Part shown: one piece after another, positions 1 through 6,397 of the stretch
Numbering within the stretch: the first letter of the stretch is position 1
How the letters are laid out: each line of letters starts with the position of its first letter
DNA from: JAZRWQ01 sp045599805
Lineage (GTDB): Bacteria > Bacillota > Clostridia > Oscillospirales > UMGS1783
Reading direction: 5' to 3'
Length of the DNA stretch: 13,000 nt
Assembly (NCBI GenBank): GCA_045599805.1
Contig: JAZRWQ010000030.1
Coordinates: forward strand, 1-13,000
Made by a program: the position numbers and the translations under genes
The notes under the pieces: model-generated
Told to the model about the DNA's origin: nothing
Database searches by the model: none
What the model saw: only the letters and a program-made list of their open reading frames with translations

Positions 1-31
1 ATATAACTTTTGTTAAAGCAATATAAAGCAG

Positions 32-62
32 AAGGAATCCGACAATGTCGGATTCCTTTTTA
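32..62 (+). terminator. Rho-independent terminator of an upstream + strand gene
   Basis: A perfect 12-bp stem (32-43 with 47-58, loop AAT) is followed by a T-run, so it terminates rightward transcription entering from outside the window. Bases 1-31 may hold the last codons of that gene: one frame ends in TAA at 24-26, another at 4-6, and I cannot choose between them. The stem begins GGAATC, as does the terminator at 10955-10990. Confidence 0.85.
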
Positions 63-104
63 TTTTATGTTTTTTCTAACACGTTTTCGTCAGTCGACTC
101 GTCG

Positions 105-164
105 AAATGCTTATTGCTCTATCGGAACACCGCAAGCGGTATTCCTCTTTCGCCTATAAGCATT
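105..164. repeat. 60-base inverted-repeat element
   Basis: Perfect 10-bp outer arms (105-114 and 155-164, AAATGCTTAT and its reverse complement) enclose an inner hairpin ACCGC-AA-GCGGT (129-140), itself flanked by GGAA/TTCC. The two nested stems suggest one folded unit, either a small palindromic mobile-type repeat or a structured RNA. No T-run follows, so it is not an obvious terminator. Confidence 0.6.
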
Positions 165-172
165 TCTCCTCT

Positions 173-201
173 CCCCAAAAATTACTTCGTAATTTTCGGG
201 G
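173..201. repeat. Hairpin with 13-bp stem
   Basis: Arms 173-185 and 189-201 pair with one mismatch around a TTC loop. An A/T-rich inner part is capped by a CCCC/GGGG base. A second small hairpin, GGAAG/CTTCC, follows at 207-224. Confidence 0.55.
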
Positions 202-302
202 ACCCCGGAAGATGTACACCTTCCCTCCTCAAAGCGCGTTTCTGCATCTATTTTTCCTATCCCCGGATTTTGTGCGTTGTCTATACCAATCTCGCCTTTT
301 CT

Positions 303-322
303 GAAAACCGAAAACTGAAAAC
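303..322. repeat. Heptamer array GAAAACY
   Basis: GAAAAC occurs at 303, 310 and 317, exactly 7 bases apart, with a variable seventh base (C, T, T). This is a short tandem heptanucleotide repeat. Confidence 0.6.
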
Positions 323-336
323 TTTTTTCCCAATTC

Positions 337-351
337 GTCCGCTTTGCGGAC
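337..351. repeat. Small perfect hairpin
   Basis: GTCCGC (337-342) pairs with GCGGAC (346-351) over a TTT loop. It lies between the two heptamer arrays and is probably part of the same repeat mosaic. Confidence 0.5.
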
Positions 352-363
352 ACCTTAACTTCA

Positions 364-390
364 CTCTCCACTCTCAACTCTCAACTCTCG
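364..390. repeat. Heptamer array CTCTCAA
   Basis: Four successive 7-base units begin at 364, 371, 378 and 385 (CTCTCCA, CTCTCAA, CTCTCAA, CTCTCGC). A related CAACTCTTAAC at 430-440 runs into the stop codon of the ABC ATPase, so the repeat mosaic abuts that gene. Confidence 0.6.
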
Positions 391-406
391 CAGCAAAGCT
401 TTTGAC

Positions 407-425
407 GGGCGAACGCAGTTCGCCC
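407..425. repeat. Perfect 8-bp palindrome next to the ABC ATPase stop
   Basis: GGGCGAAC (407-414) and GTTCGCCC (418-425) form a perfect stem with loop GCA, 11 bases beyond the end of the leftward ABC operon. On the - strand it is followed by GTCAAAAG rather than a clear U-tract, so it is at best a weak terminator. It looks like a REP-type palindrome. Confidence 0.5.
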
Positions 426-435
426 CCTACAACTC

Positions 436-1530
436 TTAACTTTCTTTCACGTGGAGTATTACTTCGTTTTTGAAATCGCCGTTTTCCATGACGTTATATT
501 CTATCTGCGGGCAGATATTATTCAGTATTGAAAGGGCGGCGGTGTTTTGTGAGGTACGCGGATCGAAGTGGGATTTGCCGTAGCGGAACTTTTCGTAGGC
601 GGTGCTTCTTTCGGGATCGTATTCGATAACGGCGGTATACTCGAAATGCCTGAGTGCCGGCTTTAGAATCTGCGCGGTGAGCTCCTCGGCGGCGGCGCGC
701 ACCTTGAGAGCGAGGTAGGTGGGGATGTTCTGCTCAAAGCAGAAGCGGTCGATGCCGTTTAAAAGCTCGGGCAGGTCAAGCCCCAAGCCGTCCGAGGATA
801 TTTCGAATACCTTGAGCCGGCGGATAAAGCGGCGGGTAAGCTCGCCCTTTGGATGATCGAATATTTCATCGGGCGAACCCTGCTCGTAAATGCCGCCGTC
901 GGCAAGGAAAAAGACGCGGTTTGAAACCTCGCGCGCAAAGCGCATCTCGTGGGTAACTATTATCATGGTTTTGCCCATATCGGCAAGGCGGCGTATCACC
1001 GCCTGCACCTCGCCCACGTTGGTGGGATCGAGAGCGCTTGTGGGCTCATCCAAAAGGAGTATGTCGGGATCGGTGGAAAGGGCGCGAGCTATGGCAACAC
1101 GCTGTTTTTGTCCGCCCGAAAGCACGTCGGGATACTGCAGCGCCCTGCCCTCCATGCCAACCAGACCCAAAAGGCGCATGGCCTTATTGTACGCCGTCTG
1201 TCGGTCGCGCTTTAATAGGTCTATCTGCGGCAGCATAACGTTTTCAAGCACGGTGAGATGCGAAAAAAGGTTGAAGGACTGGAAAGCCATGCCCATCTTT
1301 TTGCGCACCTCGCTTACGTTGCACTTTCTATCGGTTATCTTTACACCGTCTACGAGGATTTCGCCCGATGTGGGCTTTTCAAGCAGATTTATACATCTTA
1401 AAAGTGTGGATTTGCCGCTGCCGGACGCGCCGATGACCGAGATTATATCGCCGTCGTTTATGGTAACGGATACGTCCTTAAGGGGGATTGCCGCCGAGAA
1501 TTTCTTGCGAAGATGCCTTATCTCAATCAT
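436..1530 (-). CDS. Polar amino-acid ABC transporter ATPase with C-terminal GHKL-like extension
   Basis: This 364-residue protein is the cytoplasmic ATPase of a PAAT-family amino-acid importer. Residues 1-240 are a complete ABC domain: Walker A GASGSGKST (34-42), Q-loop Gln84, signature LSGGQ (137-141), Walker B ILLLDE (157-162), H-loop His194. Family members (GlnQ/ArtP type) usually stop near residue 240-250. Here about 120 extra residues (240-364) follow. They resemble a decayed GHKL/anti-sigma-kinase ATPase: an N-box-like AAEELTAQIL (280-289) and a G1-box-like RYGKSHFDP (316-324). The N-box Asn and G1 Asp are absent, so this tail probably does not hydrolyse ATP. That reading is inference. 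The ATG at 1530 overlaps the stop of the upstream permease gene by 8 bases, so the two are translationally coupled and surely work together. The transported substrate cannot be read from the sequence. Confidence 0.9.
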   Translation of the reverse strand: MIEIRHLRKKFSAAIPLKDVSVTINDGDIISVIGASGSGKSTLLRCINLLEKPTSGEILVDGVKITDRKCNVSEVRKKMGMAFQSFNLFSHLTVLENVMLPQIDLLKRDRQTAYNKAMRLLGLVGMEGRALQYPDVLSGGQKQRVAIARALSTDPDILLLDEPTSALDPTNVGEVQAVIRRLADMGKTMIIVTHEMRFAREVSNRVFFLADGGIYEQGSPDEIFDHPKGELTRRFIRRLKVFEISSDGLGLDLPELLNGIDRFCFEQNIPTYLALKVRAAAEELTAQILKPALRHFEYTAVIEYDPERSTAYEKFRYGKSHFDPRTSQNTAALSILNNICPQIEYNVMENGDFKNEVILHVKES

Positions 1531-3766
1531 CCGTCTTCACCCCTTTCAGTATGTTTTCGGTTTTTCGTGAGTGGGGATCCAGATGTATCTCGATATGGTT
1601 TATAACAAATCCGAAAAGAAGCGCGATGGAGAAATAGATTATTGCCGAAACGATAAGCGGGAAGAATGCTTCATAGGTGCGGCTGCGTATTATATCGCTT
1701 ACCTTGGTAAGGTCCTGCACGGCGATGTAACCCACTATCGCCGTTTCCTTTATTATTCTTACTACCGCGCTCTTATAGCCGGGCAGGAAATGATATGCCG
1801 CCTGCGGCAGTATCATGCGCACGAACGCCGCGTTTTCGGTATATCCCAATGCGAGCGCCGCCTCTCTCTGACCGCGGTCCACCGCGCCTACACCCATTTT
1901 CAATAGGCCTATCACCGCGCCGGCGAACACTACCGTGAACCCTATAACGGCGACCCACATGCCGCTTATATCGGAATTGCCGAAAATAATGTAATAAAGG
2001 ATCATAAGTATCACTACCATCGGCGTATTTTCGGTTATCCGCACCATTATATCGATAACCGTGCGGAACATCTTTCCGCCGCGGTAATAGCACAGATATA
2101 CAGCATAGCCTAAAAGCGAGCCGAGTATTATCGAAATCAGGGCTATGAGTATCGTTATGCCGAGCCCCGAAAGGAAGAGCAGATATCTGTCCTCACGGAT
2201 AAAGGTTTTATAGAAATTATCCTTAAGGCGGGTGAAAAATCCGTTTTCTTCATCCATCGGCGCTTCGTCCCGTACAACGACAACACAGCCGCCGCTGTAA
2301 TCGGGATCGGAGAATATCATATTTCCCTTTCGCTCCTCGGTAACCGTTACGCCGGAACAACCGAAGTCGCACTTGCCCAAAGCAACACAACTGAAAAATC
2401 CGTCCAGATTATAGTCGGTTATATTTATATCATATCCGCGTTCCCTGCAAAAGCGCACCGCCAGGTCTATATCGTAGCCTACGCATTGATTGCCGCTTAC
2501 GTAGCAGAAGGGCGCGCCGACCGACGAACATACCGCAACGCTCAAAGTGCCGTTTTCGCCGGTGAGCCCGGACAGATCGACCGTCTTTTTCCCTTCATCG
2601 TCGCCAAACCATATCTTATCTACTTCTTCAAGAGTACCGTTGGCTTTCGACTGCTCCAAAAAGGCATTGAACTCATTGCACAGTGATTGCGATCTCTCCT
2701 TATTTACCACAGGGAAAACAAAGGCATAATCTTCTTTAATGATAGTTTCGAGTATGCGCTGATTTGGGTGCTGCGCGATAAGCGCGCGGGCTATCGGCTC
2801 ATCGGTAATATAGGATGCGGTTTTACCCGCTTCGAGGGCGATCGCCTGATCAGAGGTCGAGTCGTAATATTCCAGCTCGCAGTAGGGCATATACTTTTGC
2901 GCGATGATATCGTGCGTTGACGCGGTGAGCACTGAGGTTTTTGTGCCGGCAAGCTGATCACGCGAGGTGATGCCGCTTTCGCTCTGCTCTCTGCACACAA
3001 GCACGCTGCCGCCGATGTAGTCCGATTCGGAGAAGAGCATGGTTTCCTTTCGCTCGTCGTTTATCGTTATGCAGGCGCCGCCGAAGTCGCTTTTGCCCGA
3101 AGTAACGGAGGCAAGCATGCCGGCAAAGGTGGTGTTCACTATTTCAAGCCTGTAGCCGTATTCCTTACAGAAGCGCGCGGCAACGTCTATATCATATCCG
3201 GCAAAATCTCCGCCTATCATATAGGCAAAGGGTGCGCCGATGTCGGTGGTGGTGGCCATGGTGAGCGTGCCGTTTTCGCCGGTGAAGGAAAAATCTATCT
3301 TCTTTTTCGACTCATCTTCGCCAAACCATATATTGTCTATTTCTTTCAGAGTGCCATTCGCCTTGATCTTTTTTATGTATTCGCTTATCTGACCGCAGAT
3401 AAAGGCGCTTTTTTCATCATCCCTGCGGAATATGAAGCCGTATTCCTCCTGCGAGAATTTGGATTTGCATATCTGGTTGGGATACTGCACCGAGAGCAGT
3501 CTCCACACCGGCTCATCGTTTACGTAGCCGTCTATTTTGCCCTTATCAAGCGCCATGGCAATATCGGCGTTGGAATTGAAATAATATATTTCGGGATCTT
3601 CGATATATTTCTTTGCCACCTCATCGAATACCGAGCCGGTGAGCACGCCTATCTTTTGCCCCGAAGCAGTGCCGCTGTCCTTCTGCGCGCAGGCACAAAG
3701 AAGTCCGGCAGTCAGAACTGCCGCTAAAATAAGCGATATGATTCTCTTTCTTTTCACGTCCAACAC
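1523..3766 (-). CDS. Fused multi-lobe substrate-binding protein and permease of amino-acid ABC transporter
   Basis: This 747-residue protein combines capture and membrane transport for an amino-acid importer. Residues 1-26 are a signal peptide with a lipobox-like LCAC (Cys26). Then come four half-lobes of a GlnH-type binding protein: lobe 2 (about 37-158, ends WFG), lobe 1 (163-262, starts GENGTL), lobe 2 again (270-398), lobe 1 again (403-500). The repeat period is about 240 residues. Residues 525-725 are the permease, with several membrane helices and the EAA loop (QREAALALGY, 633-642, then LPQA). Starting with lobe 2 and ending with lobe 1 is a permuted order; canonical proteins are lobe 1-lobe 2. 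The start is uncertain: GTG at 3766 has no good ribosome binding site, whereas GTG at 3757 has GGGG 8 bases upstream and begins the signal peptide at MKRKR. First gene of the operon; the ATPase follows with an 8-base overlap. Confidence 0.88.
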   Translation of the reverse strand: MLDVKRKRIISLILAAVLTAGLLCACAQKDSGTASGQKIGVLTGSVFDEVAKKYIEDPEIYYFNSNADIAMALDKGKIDGYVNDEPVWRLLSVQYPNQICKSKFSQEEYGFIFRRDDEKSAFICGQISEYIKKIKANGTLKEIDNIWFGEDESKKKIDFSFTGENGTLTMATTTDIGAPFAYMIGGDFAGYDIDVAARFCKEYGYRLEIVNTTFAGMLASVTSGKSDFGGACITINDERKETMLFSESDYIGGSVLVCREQSESGITSRDQLAGTKTSVLTASTHDIIAQKYMPYCELEYYDSTSDQAIALEAGKTASYITDEPIARALIAQHPNQRILETIIKEDYAFVFPVVNKERSQSLCNEFNAFLEQSKANGTLEEVDKIWFGDDEGKKTVDLSGLTGENGTLSVAVCSSVGAPFCYVSGNQCVGYDIDLAVRFCRERGYDINITDYNLDGFFSCVALGKCDFGCSGVTVTEERKGNMIFSDPDYSGGCVVVVRDEAPMDEENGFFTRLKDNFYKTFIREDRYLLFLSGLGITILIALISIILGSLLGYAVYLCYYRGGKMFRTVIDIMVRITENTPMVVILMILYYIIFGNSDISGMWVAVIGFTVVFAGAVIGLLKMGVGAVDRGQREAALALGYTENAAFVRMILPQAAYHFLPGYKSAVVRIIKETAIVGYIAVQDLTKVSDIIRSRTYEAFFPLIVSAIIYFSIALLFGFVINHIEIHLDPHSRKTENILKGVKTDD

Positions 3767-3792
3767 CCCATGACGCAGTATTGATATGTAAT

Positions 3793-3821
3793 ATTATACC
3801 ATATACACTTAAATTCGTAAA
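3793..3821 (-). promoter_or_regulatory. Sigma-A promoter of the ABC importer operon
   Basis: On the - strand TTTACG (3816-3821), a 17-base spacer, then TATAAT (3793-3798) preceded by TGG, an extended -10. It would start transcription about 20 bases before the binding-protein/permease start codon. It faces away from the XRE gene, so the two share a control region. Confidence 0.7.
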
Positions 3822-3865
3822 TAATTTTCTACTTTGCGTAGGTGGAATTATATATATCGGCGGTG

Positions 3866-3882
3866 TATAATAAATACGGAGG
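3866..3882 (+). promoter_or_regulatory. Candidate -10 box and ribosome binding site of the XRE regulator
   Basis: TATAAT (3866-3871) stands upstream of GGAGG (3878-3882), which is 7 bases from the ATG at 3890. The ribosome binding site decides the start: the in-frame GTG at 3842 has none. No good -35 is seen, and transcription from this -10 would begin almost on the ribosome binding site, so the true promoter may lie slightly upstream. Confidence 0.4.
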
Positions 3883-3889
3883 CGAAAAA

Positions 3890-4489
3890 ATGGATAAATA
3901 TATTACGGGCGCGCTTATAAAAAAGCTGCGCGAAGAAAAGAATATGACGCAGGCACAGCTTGCGCTAAAGCTTAACGTTTCGGACAAGGCGGTTTCAAAA
4001 TGGGAAACGGCAAAGGGTTATCCCGATATAACGCTTATCGAGCCGCTGGCAAATATCCTAAGCGTATCGGTGAACGAGCTGATTTCCGGCGAACCGGTAT
4101 GCAATAAAAACCAAAACGCAAATATGCTGCGCTCCAAATTCTACGTCTGCCCCGTGTGCGGCAATATCATTCACGCCATGGGCGATGCAAGCGTTGCCTG
4201 CCACGGACTGCCGCTTATCCCCTGCCTTACAGATACGCCGGACGATGAACATAAAATAACCGTTGAGCGCTCCGACGGCGAATACTACGTGGAAATAAAC
4301 CACGAAATGTCAAAGGCGCACCATATTTCCTTTATCGCGGCGATGTCATACAACGGACTGCAAACGGTAAAGCTTTATCCCGAGGGCGAGGCACAGGCGC
4401 ACTTTCGCATAAACGGCGTTGAAAGAATATTTTTTTACTGCAACCGCGACGGCTTGTTTTGCCTGCGCTCCGCCGATTTCCGGAATTAA
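3890..4489 (+). CDS. XRE-family regulator with C-terminal superoxide-reductase-like iron domain
   Basis: This 199-residue protein is a predicted DNA-binding regulator. Residues 6-62 are a Cro/CI-type helix-turn-helix (MTQAQLALKLNVSDKAVSKW). Residues 84-193 resemble desulfoferrodoxin/neelaredoxin: a CPVCG knuckle (Cys87, Cys90) with Cys104, then the expected centre II ligands His121, His138 and His144 (H-x5-H) and Cys184 in CNRDGLF. The family's usual CNxHGLW would give a fifth ligand, His; here it is Asp187 (GAC). The likely role is sensing oxygen, superoxide or iron in an anaerobe rather than detoxification; that is inference from fusion to a DNA-binding domain. It is divergent from the ABC importer, which is a plausible target along with its own promoter. 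ATG at 3890 is chosen on the GGAGG 7 bases upstream. Confidence 0.85.
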   Translation: MDKYITGALIKKLREEKNMTQAQLALKLNVSDKAVSKWETAKGYPDITLIEPLANILSVSVNELISGEPVCNKNQNANMLRSKFYVCPVCGNIIHAMGDASVACHGLPLIPCLTDTPDDEHKITVERSDGEYYVEINHEMSKAHHISFIAAMSYNGLQTVKLYPEGEAQAHFRINGVERIFFYCNRDGLFCLRSADFRN

Positions 4490-4490
4490 A

Positions 4491-4523
4491 ATAAAAGCAC
4501 GCTTTCGCGTGCTTTTATTTTTT
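4491..4523. terminator. Bidirectional Rho-independent terminator between convergent genes
   Basis: A 12-bp stem (4491-4502 with 4507-4518, loop TTTC) is flanked by a T-run on the + side and by A-rich sequence that gives a U-rich tail on the - strand. It ends the XRE gene rightward and the acyl-ligase operon leftward. Confidence 0.88.
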
Positions 4524-6397
4524 CAGCTTAACTGTTTTATTATTTCTTTTTTGATGGCTATGGCATCTATCTTGCCGGAACCGAGCAGCGGGAACTTATC
4601 GAAGATAACGAAGTAGCGCGGGATCTTATATTTTGCCAGCTTATCGGCAAGGAAGTTTTTCATTTCATCCTCGGTGAAGATCGCGCCGTCCTTTAAAATT
4701 ATTGCGGCGGCAACCTCCTCGCCCAGTATTTCGCTGGGTACGCCTACGACCTTAACGTCGGCAATGTCGGGATGAAGACTTACCGCGTCGGTGATCTCCT
4801 GCGGAGAGATGTTCTCGCCGCCTCTTATAATAAGGTCTTTAACTCTGCCTACGAGCTTAAGATATCCGTCATCGGTAAGAATGCCAAGGTCGCCCGTTGC
4901 AAGCCAGCCCTTATCGTCCAGCGGCTGTTTTTCGATATCGAGCTTATAATAGCAAACAGCCATCGTGGATGAGCGGACGCAGATCTCGCCGGACGTGCCG
5001 TATGGCAGGCTGTGGCCCGAGGCGTCTCTTATCTCTACCTCAACGCCGTTTACCGGCTTGCCTACCGTGCCTACGATATGCTCGACCGAGTCGCCGTAGG
5101 CGGTAAAGCTGATGGCGGCGTTTTCGGACATGCCGTAGATTATGCTGAAATGGTTTGCCGGGAAGTAGCTTTGCATTTCCTTGAGCTGTGCGTCGGTGGT
5201 TGCAGCGCCGCCGAGGATGGAAACGCGCAATGATGCGGCACGGCGGGGCGTAAAGTCCTTATGGCGCATCATGGCAAGCACCATCGTGGGCACGCTGTGG
5301 AACATCGTGCACTTATATTTATCAATAAGATCGATAAGCGTTGAGGGACGGTTGTTTTCGGGGATATACGAGGTATAGTCGCAGAGGATGCCGAGTGAAA
5401 TGCCTGCGGCAAAGCCGAAAACGTGGAAGAAGGGTAAAAACGCGCAGTTGCGGTCGTTTGAAGTAACCTGGAATTCCTGCTTCATGGGCACAACGCAGGT
5501 GAGCATATTATGCGGCGAGGATAAAATTGCCTTGGGAAGTCCGGTTGAGCCGGAGGAGAAGATAACAACGCCGGCATCGTCGCCGTTGAATTCCTCGGGG
5601 AACTTATCCTTTATCGCATCATATTCGTTAAATCTCTTTGTAAAGTCAATGTCAACGCCGATATCGTAGGTATTGGTGATAACACTGCCCTCGGTGATAA
5701 CGGCGGAGGCGTACATATTGTAATCGGTAACGTCGGGTACTGCGCCGTAGCACAGATGGGTTATATCACCGATGCGCGAAAGCGAAACTATCTCATTCGG
5801 TTTAAGTCCGTAGTTTACCAGTACGGCGATGCCGCCCAGCTTCTGTACTGCAAAGAAAGCGAATATCCAGTTTATGCTGTTGGGAGAGCAGATACCGACA
5901 TGGCTGCCCTTCTTAACGCCCATTTTATACAAATCGTCGGCAATTATCTGGGATGCCTTGTCAACATCCTGCCAGGTATACTCTCTGTCACGGAAAACGA
6001 ATACCGGCTTCGCAATGCCGTTTTCTATCTTTTCCTTAAGCAGCGCCTTGAAGGAACGGTTGAGCGCATCGCTGTCTATCGCCGTTTCCTTTACCTCGTT
6101 TACGGTGGAGAAGTTAAGCAGATCGGCAAAACCGGTGGTTTCGAAAACCTCGGCGATATCTCTGTTTACGTTTATTATGCGCATTTTGTCAAAGGACAGC
6201 TTTTTGCGGGCAACGAGAAGCACTCTGAGTCCCGCGGAGGTGATGTACTTTGTGTTTAAAAAGTCAATGGTGAGATCCAGCTCCGAGTAGTCAAGCGACA
6301 GAAGCGCCTCGCTGAGTATTTCGGATGTCTGCGTATCAATGGTGCCGATGACTTCCAGTACGGCCTTGTTGCCGTCTGTCTTTTTATTTACTTCCAT
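4523..6397 (-). CDS. STAS domain fused to acyl-AMP ligase (acyl-CoA synthetase-like)
   Basis: This 624-residue protein has two parts. Residues 1-100 are a STAS/anti-sigma-antagonist domain. The motif ITSAGLRVLL (52-61) aligns with the DSSG loop of SpoIIAA, placing Ser54 at the phosphorylatable serine. Residues 110-624 are a complete ANL-superfamily adenylation enzyme: SSGSTGLPKA (281-290), YGMSEN (421-426), TGDLG (501-505), KLVGRVKDLIIRGGENISP (514-532), and the C-terminal catalytic lysine in GSGKID (606-611). It should activate a carboxylic acid to an acyl-adenylate and pass it to CoA or another acceptor. No carrier-protein domain is fused or encoded nearby. Acyl-CoA ligases normally lack STAS, so the domain suggests regulation by phosphorylation or partner binding (inference). 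ATG at 6397 has GGGAGGG 6 bases upstream and overlaps the end of the membrane acyltransferase gene by 14 bases. Substrate unknown. Confidence 0.9.
   Translation of the reverse strand: MEVNKKTDGNKAVLEVIGTIDTQTSEILSEALLSLDYSELDLTIDFLNTKYITSAGLRVLLVARKKLSFDKMRIINVNRDIAEVFETTGFADLLNFSTVNEVKETAIDSDALNRSFKALLKEKIENGIAKPVFVFRDREYTWQDVDKASQIIADDLYKMGVKKGSHVGICSPNSINWIFAFFAVQKLGGIAVLVNYGLKPNEIVSLSRIGDITHLCYGAVPDVTDYNMYASAVITEGSVITNTYDIGVDIDFTKRFNEYDAIKDKFPEEFNGDDAGVVIFSSGSTGLPKAILSSPHNMLTCVVPMKQEFQVTSNDRNCAFLPFFHVFGFAAGISLGILCDYTSYIPENNRPSTLIDLIDKYKCTMFHSVPTMVLAMMRHKDFTPRRAASLRVSILGGAATTDAQLKEMQSYFPANHFSIIYGMSENAAISFTAYGDSVEHIVGTVGKPVNGVEVEIRDASGHSLPYGTSGEICVRSSTMAVCYYKLDIEKQPLDDKGWLATGDLGILTDDGYLKLVGRVKDLIIRGGENISPQEITDAVSLHPDIADVKVVGVPSEILGEEVAAAIILKDGAIFTEDEMKNFLADKLAKYKIPRYFVIFDKFPLLGSGKIDAIAIKKEIIKQLS

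Larger units (their letters stand above)
66..435. other. Non-coding region rich in palindromes and heptamer repeats
   Basis: About 370 bases lie between the left terminator and the ABC ATPase stop codon, with no convincing gene. The content is a series of hairpins (105-164, 173-201, 207-224, 337-351, 407-425) and two short arrays with a 7-base period (303-322 and 364-390). Reading frames across it have no ribosome binding site and a Ser/Phe/Leu-rich composition typical of non-coding AT-rich DNA. It resembles the mosaics of dispersed palindromic repeats seen between genes in Clostridia; that comparison is from memory. Confidence 0.7.

Noticed and set aside
364..390. A CRISPR array or other long repeat array
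   Set aside because: The units are only 7 bases with no spacers, and no cas genes are present.
45..473. A 142-residue + strand open frame over the left intergenic region
   Set aside because: It starts inside the terminator stem, has no ribosome binding site, crosses several palindromes and runs into the ABC ATPase gene on the other strand. Composition is not protein-like.
890..1570. A 226-residue + strand open frame opposite the ABC ATPase
   Set aside because: It is the antisense shadow of a gene with all ABC motifs. Its composition, rich in Arg and Ser, is typical of such shadows.
3842..3889. GTG start for the XRE regulator, 16 codons upstream
   Set aside because: No ribosome binding site, and it overlaps the likely -10 region. 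The ATG at 3890 has GGAGG at a 7-base distance and begins the family-typical N-terminus.
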